Assembly (NCBI GenBank): GCA_003263845.1
Contig: JYJN01000126.1
Coordinates: 22,566 to 86,565, forward strand
Source: Vibrio aestivus
GTDB taxonomy: Bacteria > Pseudomonadota > Gammaproteobacteria > Enterobacterales > Vibrionaceae
Length of the DNA stretch: 64,000 bases
Direction: 5' to 3'
Shown piece by piece: positions 56,842 to 64,000 of the stretch (position 1 is its first letter; each line of letters opens with the position of its first letter). The notes beneath the pieces are model-generated. The model ran no database searches. It worked only from the letters and a program-made list of their open reading frames with translations, and was not told the DNA's origin. The translations under genes were made by a program, and so were the position numbers.

Positions 56842-58058
56842 TTAGGCCATTAGCTGCACGCCATTTTGACGAAGCAACTGTACAAAGTAGGACTGCACAG
56901 ACGTGGCATACCAGTTTTTGCGCATCGTAAGCCCAATTGGTCGAGATTGGCTACGGCATTCAAACGGTAAGATGCTAAACTGGCCCTCATCGAGTTCACG
57001 TTTCACTTGATGTTGTGAGAGTATGGTCAATCGGTCACTGCCCATTAATAATTCTCTAACTAGCATTTGAGAACTGGCTTCAACAAGCCGTGAAGGGGCT
57101 TCTTCGTCATGGGCGATAAATATTTCTTCAAAAATACTGCGCCCAGGTGTGTTTAACCCTGATACTACCCAGCTGGCTTCTTTGAGGTCGGATATGGAGA
57201 GCTTTTCTTTTGACTGCAATGGGTGGTCTTTACGCGACAGAATGGTGTTCTTAGATTGAAACAAAGTTTCTTGGCGAATATCCGTACTAGGGGAAGGAAA
57301 GCGCAGTGCCCCAATGAGAATATCGATGTTTCCATGACGCAAATGGTTGAGTAAATCTGGGTAGGGGCCATCAATCACTTTAATCTGGCAGTCAGGGTAG
57401 TCTGCTAGAAATTGATTCATCGTTTGGGTAAAAGACAGGTTCTCGCTAATGGTAAGCAGCCTACCGTAATCGTACTTTTATAATTTTCTTCTAATAGTTC
57501 GATCTCTTCGATGCCTTGATTAATTTCAATAAAAGCAAGCTTACTTGCAATGACTAATATTCCTCCTGCTTTACTTATTTGTATTCCATTACTGCTTTTT
57601 TCAAAAATAGTAATAGAAAGAATATCTTCCAAGTCTTTTGCCGCACGATATACTGAAGATTGTGACACTTCTAATATTCTACTGGCTTCTGTAAAACTTC
57701 CGCCATTGGATACCGCAATCAGTGCTTTTAATTGGGTGGTAGTAATGTTGTATAGATAGCGTTGAACATTGCTTTTTCTTTGTCCATTGGCTTGCTTAAG
57801 GCTATCGGCGATTCCTTGACTGATCGCTTCTAACGCGCGGTCGATCCTTTCTGAGAATACTTCACCTTGATCGGTGGGCGTCATGCCGTCCGATGCTCGC
57901 TCAAACAACTCACAGTTCAATGACTTCTCAAGCTTTGATATAGCCTGCGTGATTGCTGGTTGCGACAGAAAGACCGTTTCTGATGCTTTACTGATACTCC
58001 CCGTTTTCACCACTTCTGAGATCGCTCTTAGGTGACGTAAGTTAGGCACTTTAAACAT
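56842..58058 (-). CDS. LysR-family regulator with two N-terminal helix-turn-helix domains (one frameshift)
   Basis: One base added at 57423-57425 (CCCAAACG to CCCAAAACG) joins two frames into 405 residues, restoring ARTCLLPKTMNQFLADYPD. Two LysR-type winged helices occur in tandem: residues ~7-66 (SISKASETVFLSQPAITQAI) and ~108-167 (SFTEASRILEVSQSSVYRAA). A normal LysR effector domain follows (VIDGPYPDLLNHLRHGNIDI). Ordinary LysR proteins have one HTH and ~300 residues. The gene sits between the lig-like operon and the TRAP/quiC operon, so it probably controls one or both. The ligand may be a hydroaromatic or protocatechuate-pathway acid (inference). Confidence 0.85.
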
Positions 58059-58088
58059 AATGGACTCTACTTCTTGTTGTATTTGCAA

Positions 58089-58523
58089 GCTTTATCAATT
58101 GCTTAACTAATATTTATATTTATAACATCTGATAGACTGGTTATATATTTATCAGCCATCTATATTTGTTATTTATTGTTTTTATACATTTAATTATTCA
58201 GGGTTGTCTATGTTGTTAATGACGCTTCTCGTTTTTGTTTGGTTGGTACAATGTATGTGAATTAATTGTGACTTCCTGTGACTTCATTCAATTTTTTATA
58301 AATGTATTTTAAAATTGACATTGCGATGTTTTTCTAACTCTTATTGCACTTAAAAGCTATGTAACTAATTGATGTTTAATGCTTTAAAGGCTCCGTGAAG
58401 GCTAGGCTTTATACTTTGTATTGACAGGGTTATCTAAAATTTGAATAACTCTTTCACTATCTGAATTGTTGGTTGTTAAATCTTGGTGATAGGTTGATTC
58501 CTGCTGAAACAGGAGGTTTAACA
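58089..58523. other. 435-bp divergent control region between lysR and the TRAP operon
   Basis: Very AT-rich. It must contain promoters for the LysR gene and for dctP. Nested inverted repeats (58121-58155) are the only clear structure. No ORF or RNA motif was recognised. Confidence 0.5.
58121..58155. promoter_or_regulatory. Nested inverted repeats, candidate operator for the dual-HTH LysR protein
   Basis: TATAAC (58121-58126) pairs with GTTATA (58140-58145). CTGATA (58129-58134) pairs with TATCAG (58150-58155). The site lies about 65-95 bp upstream of the LysR start, where LysR regulators usually bind. Two interleaved dyads would fit a protein with two DNA-binding domains (inference). Confidence 0.45.
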
Positions 58524-59528
58524 ATGAAAACAATTAAAACACTACTCGCTCTGACCCTTCCGCTTGCTTATGCTGCTACCACTAGTGCTGCTGTTGATAT
58601 CACAATTGGTCACGTAGATTCGCAAGACTGGACAATTTCGAAGAAGGGCGCTGCTACTCAAGTCTTCAAAAATATCGTTGAAGCGGAGTCAGGCGGACGA
58701 ATCAACGTGAATGTGTTCCCATCAGGCCAGCTAGGTGGTGAAACGGAACTTCTTCAATCCACACAAGAAGGCATGCTGACCATGACCATGGTGTCAGGGG
58801 CATACTCCAAGTTGTGTAAAGAGGCAAATGTCCTAGAGATCCCATACCTATTCCCATCAGAGCCAGTAGCTTGGGAAGTGTTGGATGGTGAATTTGGTCA
58901 AAAACTGAATGAGCAGTGTTTGAAAACAACGGGGCTACGTAACTTAGCTTATGGAGAAACGGGTTTCCGTCACTTCACGAACTCTAAACGCGAGATTCGC
59001 TCACCTGAGGATATGAAAGGCCTGAAAATTCGCGTCATGACAACTCCTTTATACGTCGAATTAGTTAAGTCATTGGGCGCAGAACCAACGCCAATTTCTT
59101 TCCCTGAAGTGCCAGCGGCACTGACAACGGGTGTTATTGATGGGCAGGAAAACCCGGTCAGTGTTATTAACGCAAGTAAGTTCTATGAACTACAAGAATA
59201 CATCACGCTTGATGGGCATGTGTATGGAACAGACTTCCTGTTGATTAATGATGATTTCTACTCATCTCTGAATGCAAAAGATCGCGATATTATCGATCGC
59301 GCAGCAAAAGTTGCGGGTACGGTAGGCCGCGCTATTCAGCAAGTGAATTCTGCTGAAGGCCTAGAAACCTTGGCTAAGAAAGGAATGAAGATCACTTCAC
59401 TGTCTCCAGATCAATTGAATCAATTCCGAGAAGCGACGCAGCCGCAAGTGATAAAGTGGCTAGAAACGTCGGTTGATCAGAAATGGATTAATGGCGCTTT
59501 AGAAGCGGTAGAAGCAGCGTCGAACTAG
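58524..59528 (+). CDS. dctP: TRAP transporter solute-binding protein (DctP family)
   Basis: About 334 residues. The ATG at 58524 follows AGGAGG and gives a signal peptide ending TTSAA. The body shows DctP features: FPSGQLGGETELLQSTQEG, MKGLKIRVMTTPLYVELV and PEVPAALTTGVIDGQENP, with Arg/Asn residues that usually bind a carboxylate ligand. The likely ligand here is a hydroaromatic acid such as shikimate or quinate, from gene context. First gene of the plus-strand operon. Confidence 0.9.
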   Translation: MKTIKTLLALTLPLAYAATTSAAVDITIGHVDSQDWTISKKGAATQVFKNIVEAESGGRINVNVFPSGQLGGETELLQSTQEGMLTMTMVSGAYSKLCKEANVLEIPYLFPSEPVAWEVLDGEFGQKLNEQCLKTTGLRNLAYGETGFRHFTNSKREIRSPEDMKGLKIRVMTTPLYVELVKSLGAEPTPISFPEVPAALTTGVIDGQENPVSVINASKFYELQEYITLDGHVYGTDFLLINDDFYSSLNAKDRDIIDRAAKVAGTVGRAIQQVNSAEGLETLAKKGMKITSLSPDQLNQFREATQPQVIKWLETSVDQKWINGALEAVEAASN

Positions 59529-59592
59529 CTCGCTAATCGCTATCGCCGTGCGCATGCATTGTGATAGCGATTGTTTTACGGGGAAGGAAACT

Positions 59593-60087
59593 ATGATTGG
59601 ATACTACAAAAAGCTGCTCGCGATTTTAGCAGGCTCATCACTGTTTACGTTGTTTGCGGTGATGCTGGCAACAACCTTTAGCCGCTACTTTTTTAATACA
59701 TCGATTTTGTGGGGTGAGGAAGTGAGCAAATACGCCATGATTTATGGTGTGATGTTTGCAATGCCGTTGTGCTATTTGGAAGGCCTGCATATCAAGTTCT
59801 CCGTTCTAGACTCTGTGCGTTCTCGCTTATTTCAGAAATTACTTGAGGTCATTGTAGACCTATCTGTGTTGGCAAGTTCAATCATTTTAACTTGGTCTGG
59901 TTATCAGTTTGTCCTTCGTCGTGGTGGGATTGAATCTCCAGGCATTGGTTTGAGTATGAGCTATTTTCAATCCGCTTTGGTGGTCGGTGGTGTTTGCCTA
60001 TTTATTGCCGCTGTCATGCGTTTAGGCTTACACCTTAAGCAGCTGCGATTCTCATCCACACCATCATTAACTCAAAACGATATTTAA
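59593..60087 (+). CDS. dctQ: TRAP transporter small permease (DctQ family)
   Basis: About 164 residues; ATG 59593 follows GGGGAAGGAAA (an earlier in-frame start would leave a non-membrane extension). Four membrane segments are seen, with FFNTSILWGEEVSKYAMIYG, the conserved DctQ motif. It joins DctM in the inner membrane. It lies 64 bases after dctP and nine before dctM. Confidence 0.9.
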   Translation: MIGYYKKLLAILAGSSLFTLFAVMLATTFSRYFFNTSILWGEEVSKYAMIYGVMFAMPLCYLEGLHIKFSVLDSVRSRLFQKLLEVIVDLSVLASSIILTWSGYQFVLRRGGIESPGIGLSMSYFQSALVVGGVCLFIAAVMRLGLHLKQLRFSSTPSLTQNDI

Positions 60088-60096
60088 GGAGCGACC

Positions 60097-61361
60097 ATGC
60101 CTTCAATTGCTTTAATGGGCACCATGTTAGTGTTTGGCGTGCCATTAGTATTTAGTATTATCTTGGCGATGTCGTTCTACATCTCGGCTACGCCTATTTC
60201 AATTAGTTTGGTTTCACAGCGCATTTTCAGCGGTTTAGATTCCTATTCAATTCTTGCTGTTCCTCTGTTTGTTCTGGCAGGCGAGCTAATGAATAAAAGC
60301 GGTATTACTAGCCGAATTATCGACTTTGCTAATGCGTTAGTTGGGCACTTTCGTGGTGGCTTAGCGCAAGTGAACGTATGGTCGTCTGTGATGTTTGCGG
60401 GGATCTCTGGATCTGCAGTCGCTGATACTTCAGCGCTAGGCCGCGTCTTCATTCCACAGATGGAAAAGCAAGGTTACAGCAAGGAATTCTCTTCGGCACT
60501 GACGGCTGCATCTTCGGTGATCGGGCCTATGATCCGCCAAGTATTCCTGTGATTATTTACGCTTTGATTGCCAGTGGCGTTTCAGTTCCTGCGCTATTTT
60601 TGGCGGGAATCGTACCTGGGCTGTTGTCTGCTACTGCGCTATCTCTGTTCGTGTTTTACTACGCAACGCGTAACAATATTGAAGCTCGTGTCGAGCGCAC
60701 AAGCCGCCGAAAAGCACTGATTAAAGCTTTCATTCCATTGACGATGCCGATTTTCATTCTTGGCTCAATTTTGATGGGGATTGTTACTCCAACCGAAGCG
60801 GCTGCATTTGCTGCATTCTATGCGCTGATGGTTGGGATGTTTGTCTATAAGTCATTGAAAATAAGCGATCTACCTGAAGTGTTCATGCGTTCTATGCGTG
60901 ATTCTTCGGTTGTACTTATTCTGATTGCCGTTGTAGCGGTAGCGAACTGGATTTTAACCTTCTCGCGCGTGCCTCAACATATCAGTGAGTACGTTTTGGG
61001 TACTATTTCAGACCCCATCATGTTCCTGATTATGGTTAATCTTATCTTGCTTGGCGTAGGTCTGTTCCTTGAAGGCATCGCAGCCATGCTGATTTTGATT
61101 CCTATCTTCCACCCAATTGCGATGAGCTTCGGTATCGATCCTGTTCACTTTGGCACTGTGGTTATCTTTAATCTGATGATTGGCTTAATTACACCGCCAA
61201 TGGGGATCTGTCTGTTTGTTTCAAATACGATTTCTAATGTCGGTATCGCGAAAATATCTAAGCAAGTTATCCCACTTTTCTTGCTTGAAGTCGCGGTGTT
61301 GTTTTTCATCACCTTTGTACCTCAAAGCGTGCTGTTTCTGCCGAATCTATTTGGGTATTAG
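60097..61361 (+). CDS. dctM: TRAP transporter large permease (DctM family; one frameshift)
   Basis: One C added at 60534-60535 (GATCCGCC to GATCCCGCC) joins two frames into 421 residues and restores SSVIGPMIPPSIPVIIYAL, a conserved DctM motif. About 12 membrane segments are predicted; GVTLITPPMG-like LMIGLITPPMGICLFV and MGIVTPTEAAAFAAFYAL are typical. It forms the sodium-driven channel of the TRAP importer with dctQ. The start has AAGGAGC upstream. Confidence 0.93.
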
Positions 61362-61403
61362 CGTAGCTAATAGACCTATACAGATAAGAACATTTTGAAT
61401 GTC

Positions 61404-61431
61404 GTGGGCTTACCAGATGTTGTAAGTCCAC
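61404..61431 (+). other. Stem-loop between dctM and the AEC transporter gene
   Basis: GTGGGCTTAC and GTAAGTCCAC form a 10-bp stem (one G-U pair) with an 8-nt loop. No T-tract, so it may be an RNA-processing or stability element within the operon rather than a terminator. Confidence 0.5.
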
Positions 61432-61465
61432 AGTGATTTCGCTCACCTGAATAACGGGTCTCTTT

Positions 61466-62389
61466 ATGCCTGTAATAGAAATATTACTGCCATTGTTTCT
61501 TTGTGTCGCGGTTGGGTTTGTCACGACTCGACGAGCCTTCCTATGCGAACGGTTTATTAAAGATATCAGTCGATTTGTCCTCTACATTTCGTTGCCAGCG
61601 GTCATTTTTAGTAGTGTCACCCAGTTAGATCTTCAGCAAGCCGTCAATGCCAATTTTATCTTGGTGTATGCCCTATCTGGCTTACTGTGCATGCTGCTGG
61701 CGGTGTTAGTTAGCCGCCGATTTCTAAAGCTTGGCTGGCTAGACTCATACATCAATGGGTTGGGTAGTGGGATGCCTAACAGTGCATTCGTCGGATTCCC
61801 AATCATCTTAGCAATATTTGATGGCGGTATGGCGCAGGCGTTTCTTCTCGTCGTGCTGGTTGAAAACCTACTCTTTATTCCGTTGAGTTTAGTGCTGCTT
61901 GAAAGTGCCACTGGACAACCGGTTTCGTATACACAACGTCTTGCAACCATCGTTACTCGTTTGCGCAAGAACCCAATAATTGTCGCCATTATTGTTGCGG
62001 TGACGGTGAATCTACTGGGTATTCCGGTCCCTCAAGCGGTGCAGGGTAGTGTGAGTATGTTTGCTCAGACATCTATTGCTTTGGCATTGTTTGCTATCGG
62101 TGGCTTGCTTGCTCAATCGACTCGGCTTGCGCAGGTATCGCGTTTGTCGGTTGTTGCCATTATCAAGTTGGTGATGTTCCCGTTATTTGCCTTCGGTCTA
62201 CTTCAGCTATTTCCAGTTGAATCAGATCTTGCGATTGCACTGCTTATCTTTAGCGCCTCGCCCATGTTGTCGATTTATCCAATTTTGGGTGGGCTGTACC
62301 AACGACACACATTTTGTACCAACACACTTGTTACAACAACCGTGGCTTCAGGAGTATCCCTGTCCGTTGTTGTTGCCCTTATTAGTTAA
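61466..62389 (+). CDS. AEC-family (auxin efflux carrier-like) transporter
   Basis: This 307-residue polytopic protein has about ten membrane segments with LPLFLCVAVGFVTTRRAF at the start and GSGMPNSAFVGFPIILAI and SPMLSIYPILGGLY as family motifs. AEC proteins move small organic acids such as malate or malonate in bacteria. Within the TRAP/quiC operon it may import or export a carboxylic substrate or pathway product (inference). Confidence 0.88.
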   Translation: MPVIEILLPLFLCVAVGFVTTRRAFLCERFIKDISRFVLYISLPAVIFSSVTQLDLQQAVNANFILVYALSGLLCMLLAVLVSRRFLKLGWLDSYINGLGSGMPNSAFVGFPIILAIFDGGMAQAFLLVVLVENLLFIPLSLVLLESATGQPVSYTQRLATIVTRLRKNPIIVAIIVAVTVNLLGIPVPQAVQGSVSMFAQTSIALALFAIGGLLAQSTRLAQVSRLSVVAIIKLVMFPLFAFGLLQLFPVESDLAIALLIFSASPMLSIYPILGGLYQRHTFCTNTLVTTTVASGVSLSVVVALIS

Positions 62390-62410
62390 AATAATAAAAG
62401 GTTTAAAACT

Positions 62411-63492
62411 ATGAACAAACTTAGAATTTCAGTTGCTGGAGCGGGGCTCATTGGAAAAACACACATCAAATTAGTTGCTGAAAGCGACCAATGTGAATTG
62501 GCTTCAATTGTCGACCCATCTGCTGGAGCAATTGATGTAGCCGAGCAATATGGCGTGCCAGTATTTGATAGCTTGAGGCTCTGTTTGCTCAAGATAAGCC
62601 CGATGGCGTTATTCTGGCGACACCAAACAAGTTGCATGCTGTCCAGGCGCATCAATGTATCGACGTAGGCGTCCCAGTCATTGTTGAAAAACCCGTAACG
62701 GACTCCATTGAAGATGGAATTGAATTGCTGGAGCGCGTAAAACAAACGCAGGCAAAAGTGTTGGTGGGTCACCATCGTGCGTACAGTCCTTTACTAGCGA
62801 CGGCTCGATCGGTTGTCGAAAGTGGTGAGTTAGGCAAGCTTGTCTCTGTCACGGGCAGCGCCGCTTTCTACAAACCTGATTATTACTTCAATGAAGGAGA
62901 GTGGCGCAAGGTAAAAGGCGGCGGTCCAATTCTTATCAACATGATTCATGAGATTGGTAACTTACGTTATCTGGTAGGGGATATTGTCGGCGTACAAGCG
63001 TTGAACTCAAACGCGGCGCGTGAATTTGAGGTGGAAGATACGTGTGTCATTTCGCTGCGTTTTGCGAATGGCACATTAGGGTCATTTGTCCTTTCAGATG
63101 CATCAGCAAGCCCTCGCAGTTGGGAGCAAACCTCTCAAGAGAATAAATCTTACGCGACCTATGAAACGGAAGACTGTTACCACATCGCGGGAACCAATGG
63201 CTGTCTGTCCGTGCCAACGATGCAAGTGAAAAGTTTTGCAAATGATGTGACGCCATCATGGTGGAGTGCAATGGAAGAGCGAAATGAATGCATCAACCGA
63301 GAAGACCCTCTCAAGCTGCAGCTGGAGCACTTCTGCTCGCTAATACGCGGCGAAGAAACAAAGCCACGAGTGAGCGTTCGAGATGGCCTACAGAACTTAT
63401 TAGTGATCGACGCCATTATTCAAGCTTGTGAAAGCGGTGAATATGTTTCAGTACGTGAAGTTGAAGTTCAACCTAGCTTGTGCACTGCTTAA
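62411..63492 (+). CDS. Gfo/Idh/MocA-family dehydrogenase (one frameshift)
   Basis: One G added at 62575 (CTTGAGG to CTTGGAGG) joins two frames into 360 residues and restores FDSLEALFAQDKPDGVILATPNKLHA. It has the Rossmann motif GAGLIGKTH, the VEKPVTDS motif with the conserved Lys, and GGGPILINMIHEIGNLRYL with the active-site His. It differs from the LigC-like protein at 55021. Next to a quiC-like gene it could be an NAD(P)-dependent quinate/shikimate-type dehydrogenase, but that is inference; inositol-like dehydrogenation is the alternative. Confidence 0.85.
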
Positions 63493-63516
63493 TCTGGCGT
63501 TAATGAGGGGAAAGTT

Positions 63517-64000
63517 ATGAAATATTCTATTGCGACAGTTTGTCTTTCAGGTACGTTAGAGCAAAAAATGCATGCCGCAGCGAAAGCGGGTTTTCATGCG
63601 ATTGAAATTTTTGAGAACGACTTAACTCAATACCGTGGTTCCGCTGCTGATGTTAAACGGATTGCCGATAGCTTAGGGCTAGAAATTTTAGTACTGCAGC
63701 CTTTTCGCGATATGGAAGGGATGCCAGAGCCGTTACGCCAGAAAAAGTACAATATGTTAGAGCGTAAAATCGAGATTGCTCATCAGTTGGGCACCAGTCG
63801 ACTAATGATGTGCAGTAACGTTCATCCAGCCTCATCACCAGTCGCGGAGCAATGTGCCGACGATTTGCATGCGTTGGCTATGCTTGCGCAGCGCGAAGGC
63901 ATGCAGCTTGGTTACGAGGCCCTCGCATGGGGACGTCATATTGCCGATTATGACGATGCGTGGAATCTAGTGAAAATGGTCGATCACCCGAATTTGGGTG
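63517..64000 (+). CDS. quiC: QuiC-like 3-dehydroshikimate dehydratase (3' truncated by window edge)
   Basis: The frame starts at ATG 63517 after GAGGGGAAAG and is open to the right edge (161 residues seen). The sequence SIATVCLSGTLEQKMHAAAK, AIEIFENDL, LVLQPFRDMEGMP, CSNVHP and LGYEALAWGRHI is the characteristic pattern of bacterial 3-dehydroshikimate dehydratase. Inositol-type sugar isomerases share the TIM-barrel fold but not this set of motifs. It converts 3-dehydroshikimate to protocatechuate. Whether a C-terminal HPPD-like domain follows, as in Pseudomonas QuiC, cannot be seen. Confidence 0.87.
   Translation, partial: MKYSIATVCLSGTLEQKMHAAAKAGFHAIEIFENDLTQYRGSAADVKRIADSLGLEILVLQPFRDMEGMPEPLRQKKYNMLERKIEIAHQLGTSRLMMCSNVHPASSPVAEQCADDLHALAMLAQREGMQLGYEALAWGRHIADYDDAWNLVKMVDHPNLG

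Noticed and set aside
61633..61989. 118-residue ORF antisense to the AEC transporter gene
   Set aside because: No ribosome site or domain; composition is that of a shadow of a membrane protein gene.
62411..64000. Inositol catabolism (Gfo/Idh plus sugar-isomerase-like gene)
   Set aside because: The last gene carries QuiC-specific motifs (FENDL, QPFRDMEGMP, YEALAWGRH), and other iol genes are absent while LigC and GalB are near.

Overview
The window reads as a marine Vibrio chromosome (gamma-proteobacterium, moderate GC). Support comes from a TonB2-type cluster with TtpC, a Vct-like siderophore ABC transporter, families common in vibrios (DUF2999, DUF3297, DUF1826), a CopI-type cupredoxin and AT-rich Fur operators. 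No rRNA, tRNA, CRISPR array, insertion sequence or prophage was recognised.

Layout. 0-3.3 kb: truncated amidohydrolase, GntR/HutC regulator, hotdog thioesterase, small membrane protein. 3.5-19.2 kb: mostly single housekeeping or accessory genes, including a beta-lactamase-fold hydrolase, a two-domain RNase HI, a GNAT and a deaminase that may be fused, cyclophilin, EamA exporter, RsgA, YjdM, DUF1826 behind a Zur-like box, a ClpP-like lipoprotein, and a DUF1501/DUF1800 pair. 19.3-32.3 kb: an iron island with four Fur-box-like sites: siderophore-interacting reductase, VctPDGC-like ABC importer, DUF3450-TtpC-ExbB-ExbD-TonB-TPR energiser, and a TonB-dependent siderophore receptor. No siderophore synthesis genes are seen, so it looks like a xenosiderophore uptake station. 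32.6-34.7 kb: AlkD-like protein, GNAT, and a GH18 chitinase remnant. 34.9-42.5 kb: a copper island behind a MerR/CueR-type promoter (His/Cys-rich protein, CusC, CusB with two CusF-like domains, CusA, CopI). 42.5-45.2 kb: Crp/Fnr regulator divergent from SDR, DUF2141 and VTT genes. 45.2-53 kb: small genes, notably a ParD-like protein coupled to a second methionine aminopeptidase with a peptide deformylase 0.75 kb away, plus YlqF. 53.2-64 kb: a catabolic island. LigC-like and GalB-like genes lie on the minus strand. A TRAP transporter, AEC permease, Gfo/Idh/MocA dehydrogenase and QuiC-like dehydroshikimate dehydratase lie on the plus strand. Between them is an unusual LysR regulator with two helix-turn-helix domains. 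Together they suggest shikimate/quinate to protocatechuate to the 4,5-cleavage pathway.

Data quality. Twenty-one genes are broken by about 27 single-base length differences, nearly all in short homopolymers. In every case a one-base change restores a full-length family member, including conserved motifs. This is far more likely to be sequence error than pseudogenisation. Genes are annotated below at their corrected extents and flagged. The GH18 remnant is the one gene that looks truly degraded.
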